A DNA stretch of 64,000 bases, from contig CM075671.1 of assembly GCA_037962975.1 (NCBI GenBank), forward strand, positions 157,717,501 through 157,781,500, read 5' to 3'. Shown here in pieces: positions 48,354 through 60,984 of this stretch. The notes beneath the pieces were generated by a model, which was not told the origin of the DNA, did no database searches, and saw only the letters and a list, made by a program, of their open reading frames with translations. Positions within the stretch are counted from its first letter, which is position 1. Each line of letters begins with the position of its first letter. The DNA is from Clitoria ternatea. Taxonomy: Eukaryota > Streptophyta > Magnoliopsida > Fabales > Fabaceae. The position numbers were made by a program, and so were the translations under genes.

Positions 48354-48725
48354 CCAAATGCCGGAAGGGTGTTCGCTGTGACCGGTGAGGAAGCAGCACA
48401 AGTAGATAATTTAGTTGGAAGTAAGTATGAAATACTCAAAAATTTAGTTCTTGTCCTTTATGATTCGGGTGCAACCCACTCTTTTATATCCGAGGATTAT
48501 GTTCAGCGATTGAGATTGTCGGTATGTTTAATGAAAAATGCCCTAGTGGTTACCACCCCAACCGATACTTGTCTCAGATCGGTTAACCGGTGTGATAACA
48601 TTGATATGCTCCTAGAAGGGAGAAGATTCATTGTGTCTTTCCTTTGCCTGCCTTTGAAGGGATTGGAGATCATTCTTGGTATGGATTGGCTCTTCGCCAA
48701 TAAAGTTTTGGTTGACTGTCAGTAG
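48354..48725 (+). pseudogene. Aspartic protease of the Tekay element
   Basis: Same frame as gag. VLYDSGATHSFISEDYVQRL contains the DSGA active site, and GLEIILGMDWL closes the domain. The stop at 48723-48725 (TAG in the place of Gln) is followed by the RT part in the same frame. It would process the polyprotein. Confidence 0.88.
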
Positions 48726-49733
48726 CGGACTATCATTTTCCCTTCTTCTGATGTGGGGAAATTCAATGTGCAAGGTATAGCTCAACTTTTCATATTACTA
48801 TCTCTTGCTGGTGGGACAAATAATCCCGATCCCCTTAACATCCCAGTGGTGTCAGGGTTTTTGGATGTGTTTCCCAAAGAGGTACCTGGTTTACCACCTC
48901 CACGGGAGGTTGAATTTACTGTCGATCTTGTACCAGGCACGAAACCAGTGTCTATCGCTCCTTATAGGATGTCTCCTATAGAGTTGGCTAAACTTAAGAA
49001 GCAAGTTGAGGAGCTACTTGAGAAAGAGTTTGTTCGACCCAGTGTGTCACCCTAGGGGGCTCCTGTTTTACTGGTCATGAAGAAGGATGGAACCATGCGG
49101 TTGTGTATTGACTACCGCTAATTGAACAAGCTGACAATAAAGAATAGATGCCCTTTACCTCGTATTGATGATCTGTTAGATCAATTAAGAGGTGTAGTGG
49201 TGTTTTTAAAGATTGACTTGCATTCTGGTTACCATCAAATTCGGGTGAGAACCGAAGACATTCCGAAGACTACCTTTAGGATGCGATATGGCCATTATGA
49301 GTATGTTGTAATTCCATTCGGAGTGACTAATGTTCCAGTGGTGTTCATGAGCTACATGAACCATATCTTTCACGAATACTTGGATCGCTTTGTTGTGGTA
49401 TTCATCGATGATATCCTAGTGTATTCCAAGAGCCGCGAGGAACACGAGGAACATCTTAAGGTTGTGTTGAATATTCTTAGAGAGAACCAGTTGTATGCTA
49501 AGCTCTCTAAATGTGAATTCTAGTTGTCGAGCGTCCAGTTTCTTGGTCATGTGATATCCGAAGAAGGTGTTTCGGTGGATCCTTCCAAGGTTGAAGTCGT
49601 TACGGCATGGCCTAGACCTACATCGGTTACGGAAATTCAGAGTTTCCTTGGACTTGCCGGATATTATCGGAGGTTTATCAAAGGTTTTTCTCGTCTTTCT
49701 AAACCTTTGACAAACTTGAAAGGGAAGAACTAA
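48726..49733 (+). pseudogene. Reverse transcriptase of the Tekay element
   Basis: Fingers: SPIELAKLKKQVEELLEKEF. Palm: VFLKIDLHSGYHQIRVRTED, catalytic FIDD at 49401-49412, then FLGHVISEEGVSVDPSKVE. Stops at 49053 (Trp to TAG in SPWGAP), 49119 (Gln to TAA), 49521 (Trp to TAG) and 49731. There are no frameshifts and the catalytic residues are retained. Confidence 0.9.
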
Positions 49734-50300
49734 CCTTTTGTATGGACGGCTGAGTGTGAGAGATGCTTTGACGAGTTAAAGATGAGGCTAACTTCAATGC
49801 CTATTTTGGCATTGCCTGACTTGCAAGAAGACTTTGTGGTATACTGCGATGCTTCTAAGCATGGACTTGGATGTGTTTTGATGCAGAAGGAACGTGTTAT
49901 AGCTTATGCTTCACGCCAGTTGCGACCTTATGAAGTTAATTACCTGACTCATGACTTGGAGTTGACGGCGGTTTTGTTTGCCTTGAAGATTTGGCGTCAT
50001 TATCTCTATGGTTCAAGGTTCATGGTCTTTAGTGATCACAAAAGCTTGAGATACCTCTTTGATCAAAAAGAATTGAATATGCGCCAAAGGAGATGGATGG
50101 AATTCCTGAAGGACTATGATTTTAAATGGATGTACCATCTGGGGAAAGCTAATGTTTTTGCCAATGCTCTTAGTCGGAAGTCCTTACATGTGTCGTCCAT
50201 GATGGTCAAGGAATTTGAGTTGATTGAGGAATTCCGGAATTTGAATGTTGGAACCGAAGTACAATCTCCCAAGAAGCTATGTTTTGCTACCTTAAAGATA
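49734..50300 (+). pseudogene. RNase H of the Tekay element
   Basis: Open frame after the stop at 49731. Acidic residues are in YCDASKHGLGCVL, LTHDLELTAVLFALK and VFSDHKSLRYLF, and the end is ANALSRKS. This domain removes RNA from the hybrid during cDNA synthesis. It looks unbroken. Confidence 0.88.
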
Positions 50301-51501
50301 TGCAATGAGTTTTTAGAACTTGAAAAGGAGAAACAAAGAGATGATGAATATTTACAGGAGATGAGGAGATCTCAAAGCGAAGGGAAAAATCTATTTCTTG
50401 TAGAAGGTGTTGATGGCTTATGGCGAGTAAAAGGTCGTGTGTATATGCCTACATTTGGAGATTTGAGACACACGGTGCTTAAGGAAGCACACAAAAGTAT
50501 TTTTAGCATTCACCCTGGTGCGACCAAGATGTACCAAGATGTAAGGAAGAATTTTTGGTGGCCCGGAATAAAATGCGATATTGCCAACTTTGTAGCTTCG
50601 TACCTTACTTGTCAGAAGGCAAAGGTAGAGCATCAGAGACCTTCGGGTACTTTGAGACCACTTGATATCCCCGTTTGGAAGTGGGATGTAATTGCTATGG
50701 ACTTTGTATCCGGTTTGCCAAGAACGAGGTCCAGATGTAATGGAATCTGGGTGATTGTGGATCGTTTAACAAAGAGTGCACATTTTCTACCAATCAGTAT
50801 GAAGAGTTCCTTGCAGGATTTGTACAATTATACATCAAAGAAATTGTGAGGTTACATGGTGTGCCATCAAGTATTGTTTCTGATCGAGACCCCCGATTCA
50901 CTTCCTGATTTTGGGGAAGCTTACATGAAGCAATGGGTTCAAAATTGAAGCTAAGCTCGGCGTATCATTCTTAGACTGATGGACAATCTAAGAGGACTAT
51001 TCAGAGTCTTGAGGACTTATTGCGTGCTTGTGTTTTGGAGCATGGTGGTTCATGGAAAGATATTTACCTTTGATTAAATTTACTTACAATAACAGCTTCC
51101 ATTCTAGTATTGGTATGGCACCATATGAGGCGTTATATGGAAGGAGGTGTTGAACTCCTTTATGTTGGCTTGAAGTCGGAGAGAACTTGGCCTTAGGGCC
51201 TGAGATTGTTGAGGAAACCACTGAACAGATTAAGATGATCTGAGAGAAGATGAAAATCGCTCAAGACTGGCAGAAGAGCTATTATGACAAGAGGAGGAAG
51301 CCACTTGAATTTCAAGTTGGTGATCATGTGTTCTTACGAGTCTCGCGTGATAAGGGTATTGGTAGAGCTTTGAAGAGCAGAAAATTAAGCCCTAAATTTA
51401 TCAGACCTTATAAGATCTTGGAGCGGATTGGAGATGTTGCCTATCGGATTGCGCTCCCTCCACATCTTGTAAACCTACATAACGTGTTCCACGTATCGTA
51501 G
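50301..51501 (+). pseudogene. Integrase of the Tekay element
   Basis: The zinc domain (HKSIFSIHPGATKM to YLTCQ) has Tyr at 50601-50603 where the first Cys of CxxC belongs. The core has Asp in AMDFVSGLP and Asp in SDRDPRF, but the catalytic Glu is Lys (50990-50992, DGQSKRT). Frameshifts lie near 50825 and 51070, with stops near 50905, 50972, 51150 and 51241. The C-terminal part (YDKRRKPLEFQVGDHVFLRV, SPKFIRPYKILERIG) is open to TAG 51499. The enzyme is inactive by several independent changes. Confidence 0.88.
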
Positions 51502-51786
51502 TTAAGGAAGTATGTTCACAATCCTTTGCATGTGATCTCTATTGATGATGTTGATGTGCAGGATGACTTATCCATTCCTCCCATTTCGATTCGTATCGTC
51601 GAATATTCCATGAAGAGGTTGCGGAAGAAAATGCTACCCTTGGTGAAAGTAGCAAGGAAACATGGGAACGTCGAGACACTCACCTGGGAACGCGAGGATG
51701 ATATCCGTGAGCGGTACCCTCATGTATTCGAATCTGGTATGTCAAATTTTGAGGACGAAATTTCTTTTAGGTGGGGAGGATTGTAA
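51502..51786 (+). pseudogene. Chromodomain of the Tekay element
   Basis: It follows the integrase in the same frame after TAG 51499 (Gln expected). SMKRLRKKMLPLVKVARKHG and ETLTWEREDDIRERYPHVFE form the chromodomain that marks chromoviruses and can steer integration to specific chromatin. The stop TAA 51784-51786 overlaps the first bases of the 3' LTR. Confidence 0.82.
51767..51781 (+). other. Polypurine tract of the Tekay element
   Basis: The purine run AGGTGGGGAGGA directly precedes the 3' LTR start TGTAAC at 51782. It also encodes the end of the polyprotein. Confidence 0.8.
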
Positions 51787-54700
51787 CATCCCAAATTTTA
51801 AAATAGAGAATAAAATAAGAAAAGAAATATTGAATAATTGAATGTGAACAAATTAACGTCTCGAAATATTAGAAATAATTCAATTGAGAATTTTGGAGAC
51901 TGTTAGTGAATTATTGAGACCGGATAAGCAGAAAACTAACCCGGATAAAATATGGGTATCGGACCAAGTATCTCCGATTGACATGCCGTTGGTCAGGGCT
52001 GTAGACAATATTATTGGGAATCCAAATATGTATTCGGAATAATTTTAAGAATAAGTATGGAGCCCGAACAGAGATCCTGTTTATTTAAAAATGGAAGAGT
52101 TTAATGAAAGGTTAAACATTTAAAAATAAAAACCTCACTCTTTTCACTCTCATTCTCATAACCCTATCTTTTTCTCTTATGCAAACACACTTCTTCTCTT
52201 CTATCATCCTCTTCATCTCTTTTCCCTCTCTAACCCTAAGCCAAGGTGCTACCCTCCTTTCTCCCTCTCATTTTCATTTCATGAAGGCTTAAAGAAGGGT
52301 TGGAGCTTGAAGTTCTTCTCTCTTCTTCTCGTTAATTTTGTGTGGTCCTCTTCTCTTTTGAGAATTCCTCCATTACTTCACTTGAGGTAAGATTTTAGCC
52401 ATTTTTCAAGAATAGGAACCTTTAGTTATGTGTCCTTAAGGTTAAGAGGGCATTAAATGTATGTGGGTTGTTAGGAGAAGCTTTAAATGTGGAAACCCTA
52501 AGGTGGGTGTCATAAATACAAGCTTAAAATGGTATTAATGGGGTAGATGCATTTATTGTTGGAAGGAGATGAGAATGTATGATTATTTTTGAATGTTGAT
52601 GGGTTTGGTGAAACCCTAACCTTATAAATTGGGGAAAATATGATGTGTGGGTAGATGGGCATTAATTAATGGTGAGAATGTCATTAATGTTAGAGTATAA
52701 TAATAAATGATGATTGGAGATGGTGGTTGGAAACCATAAATGAAAACCCCCCTTAGAATGAGTTAAATGTAAAGTTGGTGAATGGGGTACCCTAATTAAT
52801 TAAGTTATTATTTTGATGAAAATGAATGGTGATTTAAGGGAAGGAATTCCTGAAGCCTAATAAGGTAAATGGATAAAACCTATAAATAGCTTCTACATGA
52901 TGAGAATCATGTGTACATATGTATGTATATGTATATTCAAATAGAGTTTGAATGAATAATTGATGTGGTCCTATAATTGATTGGTGTAGGGATTGATAAT
53001 ACTTGTGAGGCGGGAACATCAAACCCGAAAGTTTACTTCTCTTGAGGTAGGAGAGGGGTGTATTTTCTAAATGTATGAGAACTTGTATGATGATAATGTA
53101 TGTATTGATGTAATATGGCATGTTTCCTTGAATGGATGTAGTATCATATATATATGATGAGAAATTGAGTTAGATTTTTATAATGAATGATTGTGGATAA
53201 GACCTTATTGAGGTTAAGATTGGTATAATGTGTGATGACATGATATGGATTCCATGTGTGGCTTGATGAATATTTGAAATCCTTGACTTAATGATCCTTG
53301 AATATTATGATCGGAATATATACATATGTTTGAATATGTGGAATTAACATGGTAATTGAGTAGGAGTATACCCTAGATGAGAGGGTGAGGTAATCTATAT
53401 GAGGTTGAGGCATGCATGAGAATTGTTGCATACATAGCATGGCATGCATATCATGATGATGTTGAAAAGTGGTTGCGATCACTTGATGTTGGAATACAAA
53501 GGGCTTGCGAGTTCCTGTGATTATTGGACCGGTGGCTACGATCACCTGGTATTTAAAATGAAAGGCCCTACGGGGCCATTGAGATTGTATGCCTGTGGTT
53601 ACGATCATGAGGCGGGAGTACCCCTTGCGAGGCAGGAAACCATTATGAATTGTTGAACGTGGTTGCGATCACGAGAGAGCACCTTGCGAGGCTGCTAGAG
53701 GAAGTACCCCTTGCGAAGCGGGAAACCAATTTGAATGAATGAATGATTATGGTGGTTGTGATCACCTGAGGAAATGGAATCGGATCCGTGCATATGCATC
53801 TTAACACTAGCATGTGCATTAGCCATAGAAGCATGGCATAGAGTGGTATCCCGTTGAGGAGATTGTGTGAGAAGTAGGTGGAACTCCCTTTTTAATTGCT
53901 AACCGTAATTGGGTTAATGGTAGATGTAACCTTATGAATCTAAATCGATATGTTGTTCAATGAATTTGATGAATGATTGATTTTGTGTTGATTGCCCTTC
54001 TCTTACGGGAAAATGTTTATATTGTATTCATGTATATATTATCACATTTGTTAGATTTTTATCATTGAGAAAGTATGCTCACTCTACATATGTTATATCT
54101 TTTTAGCTCCTGTGTTGTAGGGCTTGCCTATAGAGCTATTGTGTGGAGAAGAGATGTAAAGGAAGCCTATTTTGGGTAAAGAATGCCTTGGCCGGCAATT
54201 GTTTTGAGTTTGTAGGTTTTACTTGACTTTTTGTAATGTATATAGTTATAATGAATGTTTTGTATGGCCAAGGATTGGTATAGACCTTAGTATGGATGAT
54301 GAATAGACAATGTTGATTATAGAAGGTCATGTAGGAAAATGAGACCTTGCGTGTATGGCTCATTTTCATTAATGACCTTTGGTAAGGTGTAATACCGCTT
54401 ATGACGTTTGAATCTCAGTTATTTGATAACTGGATGTTGAAAGTTATGAATTATAGCTTTTTATGATGTGTGTTTGAGATTTTATATGATTGTTTTGTAC
54501 AAGAGCTAGGAACTAGTATGGTCAAATGGTGATTTATGAGGTTTGATGTAATATGATGAATGCAAAAGATTAAGTATGTTAGTTGTGGTTTGTGGGAAAT
54601 GGAATAGATCCACTTTGTCAAAAGTAGACCCCTTGGATGCCTCAAAATGCCTTAAAATGAGATAAATGTGTTTATGCACATAATTTTCTCATTTTTAGGA

Positions 54701-55471
54701 ATTTTCGTGTGTGGCCAGTTGCCACACGTCACAATTAATACGTCTTAGCTTGTGTTAAAATTTGGTGGCATTCTGATACCATTCGCATGGGTTTTGGTAG
54801 TTGAGAAGTTTAATTTTCTTCCAAAATCTGCATAACTTCTGCATAATGGTAGGGTGTAATCGATTAGCTCCACTGACATAATCGATTACAAGGCCTCTGT
54901 CTTCAAGTTAATCGATTACATTTATTACTGTAATCGATTGTGCAACCTCTCAAAGCCTTGTAATCGATTAGACTGGTTTTGGTAATCGAATAGAAGGAAT
55001 ACCTGATACATTACAAAAATTCTAGGAGCCCGGTAATCGATTACTCTCAACTCTATAATCGATTAGCATAGATTCCCGTAGCTTGGCAATCGATTATAAT
55101 TAGTTTTGTAATCGATTATGGACCAAACAGAACCATGGTAATCGATTAGGGTCACTGATGTAATAGATTAGGAATAACACCTGATTCATTGTGCCATTTC
55201 CAGGGGTTCAGTAATCGATTATCCCTTGTCCTGTAATCGATTAGGGACTTTGATTTACACAGTGGTTAATCGATTATATCAATTGGAGATTGAAATGGTA
55301 TTACTTAACTATATCTTGCGTACTCTGATGCCTTCTCATATCTTCATATATGAGATAGGTTATCAAAGATCAGAGGAAGTGACTTAATAGTTTTCTAGGT
55401 CGCGTTCACTCTACTCATAAATGAATTTAAAAATCACGAAAAATTTACCCCCCTAATTTTGGGGCGTCACA
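51782..55471 (+). mobile_element. 3' LTR of the Tekay element
   Basis: 3690 bp, colinear with 43118-46806, followed by CAATA at 55472-55476. Compared with the 5' copy the TATA box is mutated, some GGTTGCGATCAC units are changed, and more TAATCGATTA units are intact. Confidence 0.92.
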
Positions 55472-55476
55472 CAATA

Positions 55477-56481
55477 CATGTGTATGTAGCTATCTTGTTT
55501 TTTCTTTCTTGATTTATATTTTACTTTATCCTTATAATTGTTCCTTATTTTGTCTTTTGCACATTGTATGTAGCATGTTTTTCTTTTTCCTTTTTGTTTT
55601 CATTCATTTTTTTGTTGTGCTTTCTAATATTCCTTTTTTTAATCCATGAAAATAAGCATTTATGTGGGGTTTTTTTAGTATTTTTACCTATAGTAATGAT
55701 TTGACCTAGAAGGGAGCTAGTTGATGATTAGAAATTGATATTTGAAAAAAAAATATGAGATGTTCATAGTAATTTTTTATTGGCATTGTGACTCGTCTCT
55801 TCAAATGAAATGCAGTTTATGTTTAATAGAACTGTGTTATGTATTTAACTTATTGCTTTCTTTATATTACTACTACTTGTGATTTGATTTTTTCCCTGAT
55901 AATGGAAATGGATTTAGACTTAGTTGCATGTATATGATGGTGACGGATTGATTGTTGATTAAGTTCTCTCACTATGGTGACATTTCTTTGGTGAGACTGA
56001 GAGTGGAGTATTGGATAAATTCAAAGTGACATTAATTCTAAGTACAATTTTCCTTTCAGGTTCAAGTTCCTTTTTTTCATCTAAAGTTTGGAAATGGAAG
56101 ATCTTATAGATCTATTTTAAGTGAAAATACTACCCATGATAGTTTCCTCATCAACTCATTCAAAATTAGCTACCTCATTTTCAGGCCCATTAATTACTTC
56201 TCAAAATAAATCATATCCACTTCTAAGTTTGTTGTATGTTCCTTTTGAACATGTTATCAAACTTATTTCTTATTTATTGTTAGTTTCCACAATAGTTAGA
56301 TCCTATACTAGAAACCACCTCTAAATAACACATCACCAAGACTAGTACTTGTTTCCCTCCGAAAGGCATCCCAACGATATTCTTTTTTCTTAAAAAATAT
56401 TAAAATGATGCTTTTGGTATCTTTTTTTAATTATAAATGTTACTTTAGTTTTGATGGTTTATATTATATGAAAATATTTTA
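55477..56481. other. Non-coding flank right of the Tekay element
   Basis: AT-rich sequence without recognisable coding potential, RNA gene or repeat structure. Confidence 0.4.
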
Positions 56482-56483
56482 TA

Positions 56484-56929
56484 CTACTTCTGTCCCTAAA
56501 TATAAAACTCTTTTGAGAAATTTTTGTTCATTAAGATAAGACTCTCTTTCAAATTTTAATATCATTGATTATTTTTAGACTAAAATACCTCTATTAAATG
56601 AGTAACTTTTATTGGATTTTAAAAAGACAATAAATGAATTACATTTCTTGGAATATTTATCTTTCTTATTATAATTGGTCAACACAAAGATTAATTTCTC
56701 TACTTATTGACTTTATCTTTTCATGTGGAATACAAGTCATTAACTATGACGGAGAGAGAATTAGTGCAAAAAGAATGAGTGGGAAGAAAAAATAGTTTTC
56801 CCAATGATTTGAAGGTAACTTTGGAAAATTACTCCTCATTTACAAAATTAATGATTTTAACTAAACTAACCAACTTTCTAAATACTTGTGAATTAGGTAA
56901 AAAAATCTTATAATTAGAGATGAAGGTAG
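56484..56929. mobile_element. Stowaway-like MITE (Tc1/mariner)
   Basis: Terminal inverted repeats: the left end CTACTTCTGTCCCTAAATAT and the reverse complement of the right end CTACCTTCATCTCTAATTAT align over more than 25 bp. Both are flanked by TA (56482-56483, 56930-56931). The 446-bp size, the CTCCNTCCGTCCCTAAATAT-type terminus and the TA target are typical of plant Stowaway elements. It has no coding region. Confidence 0.72.
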
Positions 56930-57059
56930 TATTATAAATGATGTTTTGAATGCAATTTTTATTTTGGTTTTAACTTATATTTTTTATAATTAATGTAGTA
57001 GTTTAATTTGAATTTAAGTTTAATTTGGATTTAAGTTTAACTTGAATCCATTAAAAATG

Positions 57060-57344
57060 CTAAAAATGGTAGAAAAAACATATTACTTTTTACACCGGTT
57101 GTAAAATAAAACAAGTGCAAAAAAGTGAACTTCTTACACCAATTGTAAAAATAAGATCTGGTATGAAATGACATCTTTTACACTGGATATGAAATCATAA
57201 TTGGTGTAAAATCAGTATTTTACACTTATTAATAACCAACTTAAAAGGTCATAGATTTTTTACACCTCATGTATTTACACCAATAGGTGAACCAATGTAA
57301 AATGTAAAAAACAACTGGTGTAAAAAGCTATTTTTGCACTAGTG
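57060..57344. mobile_element. CACTA (En/Spm-type) transposon terminus
   Basis: The right end reads CACTAGTG inward (reverse complement CACTAGTGCAAAAATAGC), and the preceding 250 bp contain at least six copies in both orientations of TTTACACCGGTTGTAAAA-like subterminal repeats. This is the terminal layout of plant CACTA elements. The 3-bp duplication would be ACA at 57345-57347. No left terminus is found in the window, so the element is either a fragment or starts beyond the Tekay insertion in a degraded part. Confidence 0.6.
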
Positions 57345-57467
57345 ACATCACACCTTGGGTAGGATCTAAACATGTGTTTGCACCATGCCTCCTTATATAT
57401 TGTCATCAACCAATCAAAAGCAGGTTTGTGTAACTCTTTTATGAGCTATATTCTTTCTTCCCATGCC

Positions 57468-57600
57468 TATAAATAGGTTTCCTTTTCTATACCCATCATC
57501 AATTGTTTAAGCAAGGCACCATCTTCAAACTTTTTCTATAAATTATTCTACAAATGTCTAGCACAAAATCATTGTTCAACATCACCAAACACTTCATCAG
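57468..57600 (+). promoter_or_regulatory. Candidate core promoter with short first exon
   Basis: TATAAATA at 57468-57475, an A/C-rich leader and ATG at 57554 opening MSSTKSLFNITKHFIR. A donor-like GTACTTG follows at 57601, and the frame closes with TAG at 57608 if unspliced. It may be the 5' end of a host gene cut by MULE sequence, or chance. Confidence 0.25.
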
Positions 57601-57689
57601 GTACTTGTAGCAACTTCTACATTTAACAAAACCTCTTCAGGTTCCATGAGGGATCAACTACTTATAAAAAAATTCAAAACAATAGGGAC

Positions 57690-58670
57690 CAAATCCTAAA
57701 TATACTAGTGCATCAGGGGACAATCCTTGTTCGTACACATTACCTTACACCTTTTGGCATCATTCTTAGCAAACTTATAACTTTTGCTCATTAAGTATTG
57801 ACCACTCTAAACTTGCTTCTTTAAATTGTTGTAATGAACAAAAATCCATACCTATTTTATGTTCAAACTTTTTGTTCAATATTTCTTCCTTGTATGCTTC
57901 AAATCGAAATCTGGTCTCATTAACATCCTTATTAGATTCAACATCAGTGATAATGACATCACTATTGTAATCCTCGCCCAACTCACCATAGTCAACATCT
58001 CCCATAACGTGAAGTTGAGTTGTGGTTATTGGTGGAAGTTCATAGCCACTGGTTTCCTCAAACTCGAGAATGGAATCAAAAGCCTCATCCATTGGCTTAT
58101 CAAACATATATCCATGCATATTGTCTTCCCCAAGTTCATCATCTATTGGCATAAAATTTATACCTTCAACTAGTGTAGGCCTAACAACAACATCCTCGTG
58201 AGTAGTAGGCTTAGTAGTAACCCATTAATTAGTAGCAAGCAAATTGGGCTTTGACACGTTAGGAATTGGTGTATCAGAACTTCAATACCAGGAAGTTCAA
58301 TGTCCTTAACTTTAACATTAGGATGTTCAACTCCATGAACTTTAACATTAATAACTTGCACAACATGAACACACTCTTACACCATGACATTTTCATGTTA
58401 CACCACTTCAACTTGGACTTTCTGTCTAACTTCATTTTGCACCTTATCTTGGAACCTATCCACAACCTCCTATATAGCTACCTCAACACTTTGCTGTATA
58501 GATTTAGATACACATACTCCCTTGACTTGGATTGTATCTTCTTTATCAGATAAGTCATCTTCATTGAAATGTACATCCACACCTGTATATTTCCTATGAA
58601 AGACCCTCTATGGTTTATATTTTGGGAAAGTCTTTATCCTAAATTTCCTCCTTCCCACTTGGCTTTGGTG
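57690..58670 (-). pseudogene. MULE (MuDR-type) transposase N-terminal remnant
   Basis: On the minus strand, 58670-58160 is Val/Asp/Glu-rich sequence with several stops. 58152-57775 is open and ends in HKIGMDFCSLQQFKEASLEW. After a 1-base shift it continues KFAKNDAKRCKVMCTNKDCP, the start of the MuDR DNA-binding, zinc-type domain. The sequence then stops, so the transposase core is missing. The upstream coding part lies beyond the solo LTR at 63864-64000. Confidence 0.65.
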
Positions 58671-60470
58671 AACACTGTAACATCCTGAATTTTATAAAAA
58701 TGATTAAATAGGAGAAATAAATATTAAATAATTATAAATTGGTTAATAAATGTCCCAAAAATATTAAAATGATTAAATTGAGATTTATAAGAATTATTTA
58801 TGATTTATTGGGACTTTAAGAGTTAAAATTATACCCGGTTAGAATATGAGTGTCGGACCAAGTATCTCCAATTGAGATGCCGTTGGTCAGGGCTGTTAAG
58901 AATATTATTAGGAATCTGAATATATCTTCAGAATAATTTTTGGATTTAGTATTAAGCCCGAACAGAGAACCTGTGTATTATAAAACTGAGAAATTATTAA
59001 TGAGGGTTAAACCTTAAAACAAAAATCCCTCCCCCCTTCTCTCAATTTCACGTCACTTCTTCTCCTTCTTCTTCTTCCTATTCTCTTTATCTCCTCTTCC
59101 ACTCATCTTCTTTTTCCTCTTCTAAAAAACCCTAAGCAAAAAGGGTGGTGGCTCCCTTCTCCTTCCATTTTTGTTTGCCATCTCCAAGCATGAGAAAGAT
59201 GATGTTGGATGGAAGCTTTCTCCCTCTTCTCCTCTCATTTTCATCACCCATCCTCCCTCCCTTGGCTCCCACTTTCTTTTCTTGGTTTGAGGTAAGTTTC
59301 TCACAAATCTTGTTAAGTTTATGCCCTAGATTATGGGTCATTATGATTTTTGAGAGGGCTATGTGTATAGGTCATGGATTAGGAACCATTTTTAGGCAAA
59401 ACCCAAAGGTGGGGTGTGATAAATATGTGTTTTTATGTTGGTGTAAAGAGGTACACAAAAATGTGGTGTTTGGTGGTGGAAGATGATGATTGTTTATGAT
59501 GGTTGTTAGATTTTTTAATGAAACCCTAACTCTAGGATTTGGGGGAAATGAGTAATAATGTCATGAAAGATGATTTTTAGTGAAAACCCATGATAATGTG
59601 TGTGTGGGTGTTGTTAATGATGGAGATTGGTGGTTATTAGAAATGGTTATTGAATTTTGATGAAAAACCTTAAGTGTAGTGATTTGGGGATTTTGGCTAA
59701 ATTGATGATTTTGATGGCTTTGAATACTCTAGAATGATTATATATGAGGAAATGAATGTTTGAAGCATTGGTGTTGATTATTGAGGATTGGGAGAGGAGT
59801 GTATATGAGTATGTATATGGTTGGAGGAATTAATTTAGATTGTTGATGTTTATGATGATGTTAAAAATGGTTGCAAGCCATTGATAGTGGATTAAGGAAA
59901 TAGATACTTGAGTTGATGAGTAGGTATGCCATTTTGAAATAGTTGAATTGGTGATGGTCTTAGATGGAGCCAAGAGGCTTATAATGAGTTTGAATAAATT
60001 TTGGTGATGGTTGAATGATTCATGTGATGATTTGGAAGTCTTAAGGCTAAGGGCCATAGTATTGTTGTTGTTAGGTGTGGTTAGCCCTTTAAGATTTAAA
60101 GAATCTTGGTCTTGGGAGAGGAATTCCCAAAGCCTAACATGAGCGTATAAATGGGATTTAGACAAGTTTAGGACTTGATAATGAGTTTTAGGGGATGATG
60201 CCTTATGATGGTATATTAATAGCATGTATATGTATGTTTGTGATAGGATTGTGCTCCGGACGATGATGCGGAACGATCGAGGCAATCAGAGCACTTGGAT
60301 TGCGGTTCTTCTCTTGAGGTAGGAGAGGAGTTTGCATTTCAAATTTGCATGAGTGAATAATTGTTGAATTACGTATATGTATGAACTCATGCATTGCCTT
60401 GCCATAGTTATGTTGAATGTTGAATTGATGATGTGATGAATGCTAGGCTTGGCAAATTGTTGAATTTTAG

Positions 60471-60475
<5 letters not shown>

Positions 60476-60504
<29 letters not shown>
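60476..60504. repeat. (AT)n microsatellite
   Basis: Uninterrupted AT dinucleotide tract within the solo LTR. Confidence 0.9.
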
Positions 60505-60509
<5 letters not shown>

Positions 60510-60984
60510 TGGTGATGAATGGTTAGTTGTCCCTTAATGGGAATTGATGTATTGAAATGAAAGACCCATAATGAAATGAATGATAGATGATTTGAGTCAT
60601 ATTATAGTTCACAAAGTGCATTTTAATGCATAATCACGGAAGTGAAGGGGTCAAATAGAGTGTTATGTGGTTTTGATGACATAGGGTAGTTCCAATAGCT
60701 TCCATGTATGAATTAAAACTTGTGGAAATTGGAATGAGTCAATTTAAGTAAGAAATGACTCTTGAGTTGCATTAAAGAGGCTTAAAATGGGTAAAACACA
60801 TTTATATTCATAAGTCCCTCATTTTTAAGAATTTTTGAATGAGACCGGTGGCCACGCGTTACAAATGGTGTAATTTAGTTGGTGTCAAAATTTGGTAGCA
60901 TTTGGAGTTGATATGAAAAAGTTAGGAGGGTTGGAATTTCCAAAATTGTGCATTTTCTACATAATTTCTGCATTATGGTATGTC

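Larger units (their letters stand above)
43118..55471 (+). mobile_element. Complete Tekay/Del-type chromovirus
   Basis: A 12,354-bp element with LTRs 43118-46806 and 51782-55471, target duplication CAATA (43113-43117 and 55472-55476), tRNA-iMet primer site, polypurine tract and one gag-pol reading frame ending with a chromodomain. It is structurally complete, but twelve nonsense codons and two frameshifts inactivate it. LTR differences are scattered along the length and denser in the first 150 bp. Confidence 0.93.

Noticed and set aside
57859..58173. 104-codon plus-strand open frame
   Set aside because: Antisense of the MULE transposase remnant, whose minus-strand translation has recognisable motifs.
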